Shown: positions 7,665 to 17,223, numbered from the stretch's first letter. The stretch is DNA of 64,000 bases from Candidatus Tokpelaia hoelldoblerii (GCA_002005325.1 CP017315.1:1364001-1428000), one strand, 5' to 3'. Translations and numbers: made by a program. The notes: generated by a model from the letters alone, not told the origin.

Positions 7665-8494
7665 GCATTGAAACCCCGCGCCTTATTCTTCGCAACTGGA
7701 AGGAACAGGAAAAAGCTGTTTTTCACCGCCTGAATGCGGATGAACAGGTTATGGCCTTTTTCCCCGCTCCACGCAGCCGGCAAGAATCCGCCCAGCTCTT
7801 TGAGCGCAACCGCAATAACCTTGATACAACCGGCCTTGGCTTTTACGCTCTGGAAGAAAAATCAAACCATGTGGTGATTGGCGTCATTCTTTTGCTGCCA
7901 ACCGGCCTTGAACCTTATATCCTGAAAAACACCATTGAAATCGGCTGGCGCTTATTGCCGGAATATTGGGGCAGGGGCTATGCGACAGAAGCCGCCCGCG
8001 CCCTGCTGGCATATGGCCTTGACACGCTGAAGCTTGCTGAAATCGTCAGTTTCGCCGTGTGGAACAACACGCGCTCCATCGCTGTTATGCACCGCCTTGG
8101 CATGGTGGAAGACCAGCAAGGCAGTTTCGACCACCCGCGTGTGCCGGACAGCACACAGCATCTGAAACGCCATGTGCTGTTCCGCATCAAAAAAACCGGC
8201 CTGAGTTTATACCTCACCGTTTTTCAGTGTCCAGTTGTCCTGTTCTTCCAGCAGCTTCGTTTTTTCCACAGCCGTTTTTTTCAAAACCAGCCGGCCACCC
8301 TTATCCAGATATTTGATTGCCCCATAGCAGACAGCCAGCCACACAACCCATATGGCGCCGACATAAAGCGCCGGTCTGGTTTCTTCGATAACGCCCAGCA
8401 GGCCGATGACAAACACCATGAACACAATGGCAAGAATCGGCCCGGCCGGCCAGAACGGTATAGGATATTTAAGGCTTTTGCGCTCTTCCGGTGA
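7661..8494 (+). CDS. GNAT family N-acetyltransferase with frame extended past usual end
   Basis: Acetyl-CoA-dependent acyltransferase of the RimJ/RimL-like group. The first 180 residues are a complete GNAT domain: ETPRLILRNW at the start, IGWRLLPEYWGRGYATEA (motif A, with the Q/RxxGxG/A-type loop) and NTRSIAVMHRLGM (motif B). The family usually ends near HVLFRI, about residue 178. Here the frame continues another 98 codons, all antisense to the 3' end of the convergent permease gene (overlap 8207-8494). That tail has the composition of a shadow frame, with many His, Arg and Gln. Codon 183 is TTA, one base from TAA or TGA, so loss of a normal stop by point mutation is plausible. The target is unknown; it is coupled to serB. 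Confidence 0.75.
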   Translation: MSIETPRLILRNWKEQEKAVFHRLNADEQVMAFFPAPRSRQESAQLFERNRNNLDTTGLGFYALEEKSNHVVIGVILLLPTGLEPYILKNTIEIGWRLLPEYWGRGYATEAARALLAYGLDTLKLAEIVSFAVWNNTRSIAVMHRLGMVEDQQGSFDHPRVPDSTQHLKRHVLFRIKKTGLSLYLTVFQCPVVLFFQQLRFFHSRFFQNQPATLIQIFDCPIADSQPHNPYGADIKRRSGFFDNAQQADDKHHEHNGKNRPGRPERYRIFKAFALFR

Positions 8495-9664
8495 CATTTT
8501 CAACCGCATACAGAATTGCGACAGCAAGATCATCAGCCAGACAAACACCGTGGCAAAAGTCGCCATAGCCGCCACAAGGAAGAAAAGCTGGTCATGCCAG
8601 TAGAAATTCAGCACCACCCCTAACAGCAGAACCGGCAATATCACCAGAACCGCAACCGTAGGTACGCCGGTTTTTGATACATGGACCAACGGTTTGAAAG
8701 CCTGGCCCTCCTGAGCCAGACCGTGCATCATGCGTCCCGCGCCATAAATATCGCTGTTAACAGCAGAAACAGCCGCCGTAATCACCACAAAATTAAAAAT
8801 ATGCGCAGCATAATGAAAACCCTGATGTTCAAAGATAATGACAAACGGGCTTTCATCTTTAATCTTGATCAATTCATCCCACGGATACATTGACATCAAG
8901 ACCGCCAGCGCCAGCACATAAAACAACAGAATACGGAAAGGAATTGTATTGATGGCTTTGGGAATAGCCTTTTCAGCATTCTGCGCTTCCGCTGCCGTCA
9001 GGCCGATAATCTCAATCCCGCCAAAGGCGAAAACCACCACGCTGAAAGCGGCGACAAATCCCCAGCCGCCGGTGGCGAACCAGCCGCCATGTGTCCACAG
9101 ATTGCTGAATGTCATCGGAAACTGCGCCTGGGCGCTGCCGAAACCGAAAATGATAAGCGCCGCGCCCGCCACAATCAGCCCGATAATCGCCGCAACCTTG
9201 ATAAGCGAAAGCCAGAACTCAAGCTCGCCATAGGCTTTGACGGCAAAAAGATTGATAGCAATAATAATCAGGGTAATACCCAGCGCCCATATCCATGGCG
9301 CGACTTCGGGGTACCAGAACCCCATATAGGCAGAAAAGGCGGTGATATCAGCCACACAAACCAGCGCCATTTCAAATACATAACTCCACCCGGTCATAAA
9401 ACCCGCCAAAGGCGAGATATAGGAACCGGCATACCGGCCGAAAGACCCGGGCAGCGGATTATGCAGAGCCATTTCACCAAGCGCCCGCATCACCATAAAG
9501 GCAGCAAGGCCGGCAATACAATAAGCGATCAGAACCGCCGGCCCGGCAAGCCTGATCGCACTGCCTGAACCCATGAAAAGTCCTGTACCGATAGCAGAGC
9601 CAAGCGCGATAAACATAATATGCCGCTTGGTCAGCCCTTTTTTCAATGTATTCATCTTATCCAT
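8207..9664 (-). CDS. Amino acid permease, probable histidine transporter of the hut locus
   Basis: APC superfamily, AAT (ProY/HutT-like) permease of 485 residues with about 12 hydrophobic segments. The N-terminal signature LTKRHIMFIALGSAIGTGLF and the GEMALHNPLPGSFGRYA segment mark the AAT family. It is the last gene of the minus-strand hut operon. In Pseudomonas hut loci the AAT permease HutTh carries histidine and an NCS1 permease HutTu carries urocanate; the same pair is present here, so histidine uptake is a context-based inference. The ATG at 9664 has AAGGAGG seven bases upstream and is preferred to ATG 9706, whose extension (GGGVRRRRLQ) is translated from that ribosome site region. Its 3' end overlaps the convergent GNAT frame by 288 bases. 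Confidence 0.87.
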   Translation of the reverse strand: MDKMNTLKKGLTKRHIMFIALGSAIGTGLFMGSGSAIRLAGPAVLIAYCIAGLAAFMVMRALGEMALHNPLPGSFGRYAGSYISPLAGFMTGWSYVFEMALVCVADITAFSAYMGFWYPEVAPWIWALGITLIIIAINLFAVKAYGELEFWLSLIKVAAIIGLIVAGAALIIFGFGSAQAQFPMTFSNLWTHGGWFATGGWGFVAAFSVVVFAFGGIEIIGLTAAEAQNAEKAIPKAINTIPFRILLFYVLALAVLMSMYPWDELIKIKDESPFVIIFEHQGFHYAAHIFNFVVITAAVSAVNSDIYGAGRMMHGLAQEGQAFKPLVHVSKTGVPTVAVLVILPVLLLGVVLNFYWHDQLFFLVAAMATFATVFVWLMILLSQFCMRLKMSPEERKSLKYPIPFWPAGPILAIVFMVFVIGLLGVIEETRPALYVGAIWVVWLAVCYGAIKYLDKGGRLVLKKTAVEKTKLLEEQDNWTLKNGEV

Positions 9665-9706
9665 CTGAAGCCTCCTTCTTCTAACACCCCCTCCTTGATT
9701 TGTCAT

Positions 9707-11128
9707 TCATCCATTTGGAGAAAATGCCGCCGTACCGGTTTCAGAAAAAACCATCTGCTCGGGCACACTCTGCGTTTTCTTTGCCCAAACATAGTAAAAC
9801 AGTGATGTAACACATAAAGCAACAAGCCAGGAAATATCCGCCCCTGCCAGCATTTTGGCAATTGCGCCCTGATAAAACGCAAAATTGAAAAACGGCACCT
9901 GCACCAGAATACCGATCGCATAACACACAAGCGCCGGAATATTATAAACGCCATATCTGCCCTTGGGGTCATACAGCGCCGGAATATCAACGCGCTCCTT
10001 GGAAATCAGGTAATAATCAATCAGATTGATTGCGCTCCATGGCGTAAACACCGTCAACAGCAACAGCATGAAACTCTTGAACCGGCTCAAGAAATCAGCG
10101 CTTGCCCATATACCGATCAGCACAGACAGGGCGATAAAGCTGCAAATACAGCCTATCCGCACCGCTTTGCTGACAGTATTGCGGTTCTGAAATGCGCTGA
10201 ACGCGGTGATCATCGTCATGCAACCGCCATAGGCATTGAGCGAATTAACAGTGATTTTGCCCAGGACAATCAGCGCATAGGCGGTAAAAGCAGCCAGGGC
10301 CGGCCCGGCCAGCATACCGATAACACCAATCTGGTTGGCAAGAAACGAAGGATCAAGCGCCGCTATCAGCACGCCGAAAGTCATGGCGATTTGCGAACCG
10401 ATCACTGCGCCCAGAAATGTTGACCAGAAAGTTTTGGCCGCCGATGTCTGTGAGGGCAGATAGCGCGAATAATCGGCAACATAGGGCGCATAGGTCATCT
10501 GCCATCCGGCCGCGAGGGCAACAGCGGTCAAAAATGTCGCAATGGAAAACGGTTTCTGGCCGAACGCCTCAGCAACTGCATAAACAGAAAACAGCCGGTA
10601 AAGGATATAACCAAAGCCAAGACAGGCGATCATTGTCGCAAAACGCCCGACCCAGTGAATCAGCCGGTAACCGACAACAACAATGACACCCGTCAAACAG
10701 CCGAAAACAATCATGCCGAACGCCGGTGTTTCAACCCCGGCAACAAGATTGATCGCCTGTCCCGAAAGCACTGTGCCCGTCGCCGCAAACCCCAGATACA
10801 TAATGATAACAAGCAGCAATGGCAAAGTTGCGCCTTTGACACCGAATTGCGCCCGGCTTGATATCATCTGCGGCAGGCCGAGCCTTGGCCCCTGTACCGC
10901 ATGCAGCGCCATGACAATACCGCCCAGACAATTGCCAATCAACAGGCCGATAATGGCGGCCAGCGCCTCCGCGCCGAAAACAACAGCCAGCGCCCCGTCC
11001 ACCACCGCGGTAATTTGCAGGGTTGTCGCCATCCAGAGTGTAAACTGGTTTTTTGCTGTGCCATGGCGCTCACATTCCGGCACACGATCAATCGTGCGCC
11101 CTTCAACAAGTCTGTTACTTGCCGTCAT
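9707..11128 (-). CDS. NCS1 family permease, probable urocanate transporter
   Basis: Member of the nucleobase:cation symporter-1 (CodB-like) family, 473 residues, about 12 membrane segments. QFTLWMATTLQITAVVDGAL and the GPRLGLPQMISSRAQFG segment are NCS1 features, as is YAPYVADYSRYLP. Nucleobase carriers of this family are often named cytosine permease, but between hutD and an AAT permease the better guess is a HutTu-like urocanate importer as in Pseudomonas hut loci. ATG 11128 has GGGAG nine bases upstream; the longer GTG/ATG-type extension to 11209 overlaps the hutD end and has no family similarity. The permease gene downstream starts 42 bases after its stop. Confidence 0.87.
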   Translation of the reverse strand: MTASNRLVEGRTIDRVPECERHGTAKNQFTLWMATTLQITAVVDGALAVVFGAEALAAIIGLLIGNCLGGIVMALHAVQGPRLGLPQMISSRAQFGVKGATLPLLLVIIMYLGFAATGTVLSGQAINLVAGVETPAFGMIVFGCLTGVIVVVGYRLIHWVGRFATMIACLGFGYILYRLFSVYAVAEAFGQKPFSIATFLTAVALAAGWQMTYAPYVADYSRYLPSQTSAAKTFWSTFLGAVIGSQIAMTFGVLIAALDPSFLANQIGVIGMLAGPALAAFTAYALIVLGKITVNSLNAYGGCMTMITAFSAFQNRNTVSKAVRIGCICSFIALSVLIGIWASADFLSRFKSFMLLLLTVFTPWSAINLIDYYLISKERVDIPALYDPKGRYGVYNIPALVCYAIGILVQVPFFNFAFYQGAIAKMLAGADISWLVALCVTSLFYYVWAKKTQSVPEQMVFSETGTAAFSPNG

Positions 11129-11209
11129 AATTCTCAACTCCCGTTTATCCTGTATACCAGCCAGAAGCCGATAACTCCCTATTCCTGTCAAAACAGGATT
11201 CAGTATCAC

Positions 11210-11776
11210 TTATTCCTTCCACAAAGCGATCATAAACAGCGTTACAGGTTTTTGCGCCATTGTCACCCAAATTTTTTGGTCTTCCAACAAAATCAGGGTA
11301 TCCCCGGCCCCTACCGCCAGCTCTTCATTGCCGGTATGGGCAATTGCAGCATCTGCAAACACAACGAAAGTCTGATCAGCTGTATTCGCGAGCTGTGTTT
11401 CTCCGTTCACGCACAACCGCTGCATCAGATGGCGGAAGTCCCCGCGCCGTGTCATCATGTTAAGATCTGTTGTCACCCCGCCAAGGCAGCGCGCGGAAAC
11501 CGCCGCACCACCGTCAAAGGCATAAACACCGGCGTCCTTATCAAGGACAACCTCTTTGCCTTCCACATCAAGCGCCACCCCGTCGCCCTTGACCAGGGCG
11601 ATGGAGCGGTCAATATCAGTAAAGGAGGAAAACGGCCCTGATTGAGCAATGGTTGCCATGCTCAGCCGCCAGCCAAACCCGCCATCGCGCCCCTGAGCAC
11701 ATGCGATTTCGCGGGTTTCACCACCACCATTTTTCCATGGCATGGTTTTATAACCGGCCGCTTTCAACCATTGCAT
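11210..11776 (-). CDS. hutD: HutD/Ves family cupin protein
   Basis: Small bicupin protein encoded in many hut operons; its exact action is unsettled, and in Pseudomonas it has been proposed to set an upper limit on hut activity. The 188 residues contain the family signature MPWKNGGGETREIA at the N-terminus and FGWRLSMATIAQSGPFS, followed by beta-rich cupin sequence. ATG 11776 is preceded by GGAGGAGAAC. It follows hutU by 27 bases in the same operon. Confidence 0.92.
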   Translation of the reverse strand: MQWLKAAGYKTMPWKNGGGETREIACAQGRDGGFGWRLSMATIAQSGPFSSFTDIDRSIALVKGDGVALDVEGKEVVLDKDAGVYAFDGGAAVSARCLGGVTTDLNMMTRRGDFRHLMQRLCVNGETQLANTADQTFVVFADAAIAHTGNEELAVGAGDTLILLEDQKIWVTMAQKPVTLFMIALWKE

Positions 11777-11803
11777 GATGTTCTCCTCCTTTACCCCCTG
11801 CGA

Positions 11804-13483
11804 TCAGTTGCCCAGAATACCGGGCAGACGCAACTGGTGCTCGCGGGCGCAGTCAAGGGCAAGATCATAACCCGCATCCGCATGACGCATGACGCCGGTT
11901 GCCGGATCATTCCACAGCACACGGCCAAGCCGCCGCGCCGCATCTTCACTGCCATCACAGCAGATAACCATGCCTGAATGCTGGCTGAACCCCATACCGA
12001 CACCGCCGCCATGGTGCAATGACACCCATGTCGCACCTGACGCAGTGTTGAGCAAGGCGTTGAGCAGCGGCCAGTCAGACACTGCGTCCGAACCGTCCTG
12101 CATCGCTTCCGTTTCCCGGTTGGGTGAGGAAACAGAACCGGAGTCCAGATGATCACGGCCAATGACAACCGGCGCGGAAAGCTCGCCATTCCTCACCATT
12201 TCATTAAAGGCAAGGCCAAGACGGTGGCGCTCGCCCAGGCCCACCCAGCAGATACGCGCCGGCAAGCCCTGAAAGGCAATGCGCTCACGCGCCATATCCA
12301 GCCAGTTATGCAGATGTTTGTCATCGGGGATGAGCTCTTTCACCTTCCGGTCGGTTTTATAGATATCTTCCGGGTCACCCGAAAGCGCCGCCCAGCGGAA
12401 CGGGCCGATACCGCGGCAGAACAGCGGGCGGATATAGGCCGGCACAAAGCCCGGAAAATCAAAAGCGTTTTCAAGGCCCTCTTCCAGCGCCATCTGCCGG
12501 ATATTGTTGCCATAGTCAAAGGTCGGAATCCCCGCATGATGAAAATCAAGCATTGCCTTGACGTGCATCTTCATCGCAGCGCGGGCTGCTTTTTCCACCC
12601 CTTCCGGGTCGGACACCCGCTTTTCTTTCCACTGTTCCATTGTCCAGCCGGCCGGCAGATAGCCGTTGACCGGGTCATGCGCTGAAGTCTGGTCTGTCAC
12701 CATATCGGGGTGGATACCGCGGCGCACCATTTCGGGCAGAATTTCCGCCGCATTGCCAAGCAGGGCCACTGATTTGGCCTCACCCTTTTTGGTCCATTCA
12801 TCAATCATCGCCAGCGCTTCATCGAGCGTTTCGGCCTTTTCATCGACATAGCGGGTGCGCAGGCGGAAATCGATGCTGTCGGGGTTGCATTCAATGGCAA
12901 GGCATGACGCCCCCGCCATGACGGCGGCCAGCGGCTGCGCCCCGCCCATGCCGCCAAGGCCCGCGGTCAGCACCCAGCGCCCTTTCAACTCACCGTTATA
13001 ATGGCGCCGCCCCGCCTCGACAAAGGTTTCATACGTGCCCTGCACAATTCCCTGCGTGCCGATGTAAATCCATGACCCCGCTGTCATCTGGCCATACATC
13101 ATCAGGCCTTTTTTATCGAGTTCGTTAAAATGTTGCCAGTTTGCCCAATGCGGCACAATGTTGGAATTGGCAATCAGCACACGGGGTGCATCCTTATGGG
13201 TTTTAAAAACCCCGACCGGCTTGCCCGACTGCACCATCAGGGTTTCATCCTCTTCCAGCGAGCTCAGGGTTTCAACAATCTTGTCATAAGCCGCCCAGTT
13301 GCGGGCAGCGCGGCCAATGCCGCCATACACCACCAGTTCATGCGGATTTTCAGCAACATCCGGGTCAAGATTGTTCATCAGCATGCGCAACGGCGCTTCT
13401 GTCAGCCAGCTTTTGGCCGACAGGGTGTTGCCCTGTGGCGCACGGATTTCACGGGCGTTGTGGCGTGAATTGATTTCGTTCAT
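11804..13483 (-). CDS. hutU: Urocanate hydratase (urocanase)
   Basis: Adds water to urocanate to give 4-imidazolone-5-propionate, using tightly bound NAD+ as electrophile; step two of histidine breakdown. The 559 residues match the family length. Visible marks are LVVYGGIGRAARNW near the N-terminus, the NAD-binding Rossmann loop GLGGMGGAQPLAA with the following ECNPDSIDFR, and DQTSAHDPVNGY. ATG 13483 is preferred to ATG 13489 because GGGAG lies 6 bases before it but directly abuts the upstream one. Co-transcribed with hutG, hutH and hutI. Confidence 0.96.
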   Translation of the reverse strand: MNEINSRHNAREIRAPQGNTLSAKSWLTEAPLRMLMNNLDPDVAENPHELVVYGGIGRAARNWAAYDKIVETLSSLEEDETLMVQSGKPVGVFKTHKDAPRVLIANSNIVPHWANWQHFNELDKKGLMMYGQMTAGSWIYIGTQGIVQGTYETFVEAGRRHYNGELKGRWVLTAGLGGMGGAQPLAAVMAGASCLAIECNPDSIDFRLRTRYVDEKAETLDEALAMIDEWTKKGEAKSVALLGNAAEILPEMVRRGIHPDMVTDQTSAHDPVNGYLPAGWTMEQWKEKRVSDPEGVEKAARAAMKMHVKAMLDFHHAGIPTFDYGNNIRQMALEEGLENAFDFPGFVPAYIRPLFCRGIGPFRWAALSGDPEDIYKTDRKVKELIPDDKHLHNWLDMARERIAFQGLPARICWVGLGERHRLGLAFNEMVRNGELSAPVVIGRDHLDSGSVSSPNRETEAMQDGSDAVSDWPLLNALLNTASGATWVSLHHGGGVGMGFSQHSGMVICCDGSEDAARRLGRVLWNDPATGVMRHADAGYDLALDCAREHQLRLPGILGN

Positions 13484-13569
13484 AGTCATCTCCCAAGTCT
13501 GGTGTTGTCACAATGTGGTTTCTTCATGCTTTACCGGTGCGGCTTTCTCCCGAACACACCATGCCTGTC

Positions 13570-14355
13570 CTAACCCTGCGCCGCCTGCCTCACCGCAAGC
13601 AACACAGCTTGCAGATGTGTTCTCAGGCGCCGGGCTTTTTCCCCGTCATAGGCAAAAGGCGGGGTTTCCGAACCAAGATGCGTTGCCTGCGCCAGCTCCA
13701 TCTGCAAGGCATAAACTTTTTCCTGCGGGCGGCCATAATGGCGCGTTGTCCAGCCGCCTTTGAAACGCCCGTTTAAAATATGGCTGTAGCCACTGCTGCG
13801 CTCAAGCACCGCCATCACCGCCTGTTCAATCTGCGGGGTTGCGGTTTCACCGTTATTGGTGCCGACATTGAAATCCGGCAATCTGCCTTCAAACAAAAAC
13901 GGAATATGCGAACGGATGGAATGGCAGTCATAAAGAACCGCAAAACCATGCAGGGCCTTGACCCGTTCAATCTCTGCCTGCAGGGCCTGATGGTAGGGCA
14001 TATGGAATGTCTGTTTGCGCCGTTCTGTTTCCGCCTCATCAGGGGCGTTTTCCCATATATCGCGCCCGTCAAAATCCGTGAGCGGCACCAGCGTTGTCGT
14101 GTTCTGTCCCGGATAAAGGCTTGCACCGGAAGGGTCCCGGTTGGCATCAATGCAATAACGGTGGAAAACCGCCCGCACCGTTGTCACATCATCAACAAGC
14201 CCGTCATAAAGCTGCTCGATATGCCAGTCGGTATCAGCCAGAAGACGGCCATTGTCGTTGAGACAGGCAGCAATATCGTCCGGCACCCAGGTGCCGGTAT
14301 GCGGCATGCCGAGTATCAGCGGCGAAGCGCCTCGCTTTACCTCAAACACCTTCAT
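13570..14355 (-). CDS. hutG: N-formylglutamate deformylase
   Basis: Zinc amidohydrolase of the FGase family that releases formate from N-formylglutamate, giving glutamate; last step of the five-step Hut route. The 261 residues include ILGMPHTGTWVP, RYCIDANRDP, LYDCHSIRSHIP (metal-binding and active-site region) and NVGTNNGETA. It works with HutF encoded divergently: HutF makes formylglutamate from formiminoglutamate. Start overlaps the hutH stop (ATGA), so the two are coupled. The 86-base gap to hutU holds no recognised signal. Confidence 0.94.
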   Translation of the reverse strand: MKVFEVKRGASPLILGMPHTGTWVPDDIAACLNDNGRLLADTDWHIEQLYDGLVDDVTTVRAVFHRYCIDANRDPSGASLYPGQNTTTLVPLTDFDGRDIWENAPDEAETERRKQTFHMPYHQALQAEIERVKALHGFAVLYDCHSIRSHIPFLFEGRLPDFNVGTNNGETATPQIEQAVMAVLERSSGYSHILNGRFKGGWTTRHYGRPQEKVYALQMELAQATHLGSETPPFAYDGEKARRLRTHLQAVLLAVRQAAQG

Positions 14356-15893
14356 CTGCCCACCTCCAGAACCGGCACAGCATCAGCAGGCAAAGCGCCG
14401 AGAATTTTGCCCTGTGCTATCATATGGCTCATAGCCGCCAGATCATCGGCCATATAACGGTCAACCTCAAGCACCGGCACAGCATCATGAATACGCGCAA
14501 TGACCTTTTCCAGCAGCGGGCTGGTTTTCAACGGCGCGCGGAAGGTAACGCCCTGCGCACCGGCCAGCGCCTCAATGCCAAGAATGGCAAACAGATTGTC
14601 GCTCATCGCCAGCAGGCGGCGCGCACCATGGCAGGCCATGGACACATGGTCTTCCTGATTGGCGGATGTCGGGGTGGAATCAACCGAAGCCGGATGCGCC
14701 ATCTGCTTGTTTTCCGACATCAGCGCCGCAGACGTCACTTCCGCAATCATCAGCCCGGAATTAAGGCCGGGCTTGGCGGCCAGAAATGCCGGCAGCCCGT
14801 AGGAAAGCGCCGGATCAACCAGCAAGGCGATACGCCGCTGGGCAATCGCGCCGATCTCGCAAATGGCAATGGCAATCTGGTCAGCGGCGAAAGCCACCGG
14901 TTCGGCATGGAAATTGCCGCCGGAGATAACGCTGTCATCGCTGAGCACTAGCGGATTATCCGTCACGGCATTGGCCTCTGTCTGCAGGGTTGCCGCGGCT
15001 GCCAGCAACAGATCAAGGCAGGCGCCGTCAACCTGCGGCTGGCAGCGGATACAATACGGGTCCTGCACGCGCTCATCATTCTGCGTATGGCTATTACGGA
15101 TAGCCGAACCCTCAAGCAGCAGGCGCAAAGTGCGTGCGGTGGCAATCTGCCCGTAATGACCGCGCAGAGTGTGAATATCAGGGTGGAACGGCGCGGTGGA
15201 CCCCATCGCGGCATCCGTTGACAATGCCCCGGTCACCAGCGCGTTACACAAGGCGCGCCAGGCGCGGAACAGCCCGGCCAGCGCCAGAGCTGTAGACGTC
15301 TGCGTACCGTTAATCAGCGCCAGCCCTTCCTTGGCTGCCAGCACCACGGGGTCAAGCCCGGCTTTTTCCAGCGCGCTTTTACCGCTCATGCGCTCACCAT
15401 GATAAAACGCCTCGCCCTCACCCATCATCACCGCCGCCATATGCGCCAGCGGGGCAAGGTCGCCAGACGCGCCGACAGAACCTTTTTCAGGGATAAGCGG
15501 GACAACGCCTTTTTCCAGCATCGCTTCAATCAGCCGCACCAGTTCAAGCCGCACGCCGGACGCGCCACGGCCAAGGGATACAAGCTTGAGTGTCATAATC
15601 AGCCGGACGATATTTTCCGGCAAGGGCGCGCCGATCCCGCAACAATGAGACAGGATAAGATTGCGTTGCAGCGTTGTAACATCAGAACTGGGAATTTTGA
15701 TTGACGCCAGTTTGCCAAAACCGGTATTCACCCCGTAAACCGGCTCATTGCCGACAGAAATTTCCGCAATACGGGCCGCGCCTTTTTTAATGGCCGCATC
15801 ATTGGCCGGATCCAGCCTCGCCGCTGTGCCGTTCCAGTAAACATCTGCAAGGTCGTTTAATATTACTTTCCCCGGGGATAAAAGAATTGTCAT
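14352..15893 (-). CDS. hutH: Histidine ammonia-lyase
   Basis: Deaminates histidine to urocanate, the first step. The MIO cofactor forms from Ala-Ser-Gly in GSVGASGDLAPL, seen near residue 142; other marks are YGVNTGFGKLA and NQEDHVSM. The ATG at 15893 has AAGGAGGAG seven to eight bases upstream; the longer frame to 16082 runs into hutI and has no family similarity. The 513-residue protein ends in an unusual way: DAVPVLEV occurs twice, at the normal place and again in the last eleven residues, matching an imperfect 23-bp DNA duplication (14363-14385 and 14465-14487, two mismatches). Stop overlaps hutG start. Confidence 0.95.
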   Translation of the reverse strand: MTILLSPGKVILNDLADVYWNGTAARLDPANDAAIKKGAARIAEISVGNEPVYGVNTGFGKLASIKIPSSDVTTLQRNLILSHCCGIGAPLPENIVRLIMTLKLVSLGRGASGVRLELVRLIEAMLEKGVVPLIPEKGSVGASGDLAPLAHMAAVMMGEGEAFYHGERMSGKSALEKAGLDPVVLAAKEGLALINGTQTSTALALAGLFRAWRALCNALVTGALSTDAAMGSTAPFHPDIHTLRGHYGQIATARTLRLLLEGSAIRNSHTQNDERVQDPYCIRCQPQVDGACLDLLLAAAATLQTEANAVTDNPLVLSDDSVISGGNFHAEPVAFAADQIAIAICEIGAIAQRRIALLVDPALSYGLPAFLAAKPGLNSGLMIAEVTSAALMSENKQMAHPASVDSTPTSANQEDHVSMACHGARRLLAMSDNLFAILGIEALAGAQGVTFRAPLKTSPLLEKVIARIHDAVPVLEVDRYMADDLAAMSHMIAQGKILGALPADAVPVLEVGR

Positions 15894-15921
15894 AATATTG
15901 CTCCTCCTTTTATATTCTTTG

Positions 15922-17187
15922 CTATAAAGATTGCGATGAAATAAAACGGGCATAAAGCGGATTAAAGCCGATGCGGTAAACAAGCTCTGCAGGCTCGGCA
16001 ATATCCCACACGGCCAGATCAGCGCATTTACCCGCTTCAAGCGTGCCGCAGCTTGCCTGCAAACCCAGCGCCTGCGCCGCATGCCGCGTCACAGCGCGCA
16101 AACATTCATCCACCCGCAATGAAAACAGCGTTGCCGCCATATTCATGGTCAAAAGCAGCGAGGTGAGCGGTGAAGTGCCCGGGTTGCAATCTGTCGCCAG
16201 CGCAATCGGCACCCGCGCTTTGCGCAAGGCCGCAACAGGCGGCTTTTGTGTTTCATGAATGGTATAGAACGCCCCGGGCAGCAGCACTGCGACCGTTCCT
16301 GCTTCGGCCATTGCTGCAACACCGGCTTCATCGAGATATTCCAGATGGTCAGCCGACAGCGCATGATAAGAGGCCGCCAGTTTTGCTCCGCCCAGATTGC
16401 TCAATTGCTCGGCATGGAGTTTTACCGGCAGACCTGAAGCTTTTGCCTTGTCAAACACCCGCGCCATCTGTTCCGGCGAAAAGGCGATGTTTTCACAAAA
16501 GCCGTCAACAGCGTCCACCAGCCCTTGCGCATGCGCTGTTTCAATCACCGGCAGAACAACATCTGTAATATAATCATCCGCCCGCCCCTTATACTCTTCC
16601 GGCAGGGCATGCGCCGTAAGGCAACTCGTCCGGACACGGACAGGGCGCAGTTCACCAATCCGGCGCGCGGCGCGCAGCATATTGAGTTCGGTTTCCAGCG
16701 ACAGCCCGTAACCGGATTTGATTTCCATGGTGGTGACGCCTTCAGCAAGCAGGGCATCCACCCGCGGCAGGGCAGTGGCGACCAGTTCATCAACCGACAG
16801 CTTCCGCGTGGCGCGCACGGTGGAAACAATGCCGCCGCCGGCACGCGCTATCGCCTCATAAGAAGCGCCTTCAAGCCGCATTTCAAATTCTTTCGCCCGG
16901 TTGCCGCCATAGACAACATGGGTGTGGCAGTCAATCAGGCCGGGCGACACCCAGCGCCCGCCGACATCAATGGTTTCACATTGCGCTGTTACCTGTGGTG
17001 CTGCCTTTTCCTCACCGGCAAAAACAATTTTTCCATCACGGACAAGGACCGCCCCCTCCTCGACAATGCCAAGCCCCTCCTGCGGCGCCCCCCTTTGCGG
17101 GGCCATGGTCATCAACCGGGCATTTTTGACAAGATACTCCCCCGTTCCCGACATTCGGGATAACAAATCTGTTGCACCATTTGTCAT
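15922..17187 (-). CDS. hutI: Imidazolonepropionase
   Basis: Amidohydrolase-superfamily metalloenzyme opening imidazolonepropionate to N-formimino-glutamate, step three. In the 421 residues the metal-binding HxH is in LIDCHTHVVYGGNR, the next ligand region is VKLHAEQLSNLGGA, and the catalytic Asp lies in LATDCNPGTSP. ATG 17187 has GGGAGG eight bases upstream. First gene of the minus-strand hut operon; its promoter overlaps the palindrome at 17212-17223. Confidence 0.96.
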   Translation of the reverse strand: MTNGATDLLSRMSGTGEYLVKNARLMTMAPQRGAPQEGLGIVEEGAVLVRDGKIVFAGEEKAAPQVTAQCETIDVGGRWVSPGLIDCHTHVVYGGNRAKEFEMRLEGASYEAIARAGGGIVSTVRATRKLSVDELVATALPRVDALLAEGVTTMEIKSGYGLSLETELNMLRAARRIGELRPVRVRTSCLTAHALPEEYKGRADDYITDVVLPVIETAHAQGLVDAVDGFCENIAFSPEQMARVFDKAKASGLPVKLHAEQLSNLGGAKLAASYHALSADHLEYLDEAGVAAMAEAGTVAVLLPGAFYTIHETQKPPVAALRKARVPIALATDCNPGTSPLTSLLLTMNMAATLFSLRVDECLRAVTRHAAQALGLQASCGTLEAGKCADLAVWDIAEPAELVYRIGFNPLYARFISSQSL

Positions 17188-17211
17188 TGCAAACCTCCCA
17201 GTTTTTTAATA

Positions 17212-17223
17212 ATGTATATACAT
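17212..17223. promoter_or_regulatory. Candidate HutC operator in the hutI/hutF divergent promoter
   Basis: A perfect 12-bp palindrome, ATGTATATACAT, lies in the 95-bp gap between hutI and hutF. HutC-type GntR regulators bind short TA-rich palindromes of the form GTnTAnAC, which this contains. On the minus strand a TTGTCA with a 16-base spacer to TATACA puts the hutI -10 element on the palindrome. On the plus strand TTGACA at 17234-17239 could be the hutF -35. The link to HutC (gene at 18662) is inference. Confidence 0.6.

Noticed and set aside
15893..16082. N-terminal extension of hutH to 16082
   Set aside because: The extra residues are antisense-like sequence inside hutI, and ATG 15893 has a strong ribosome site and the family N-terminus.
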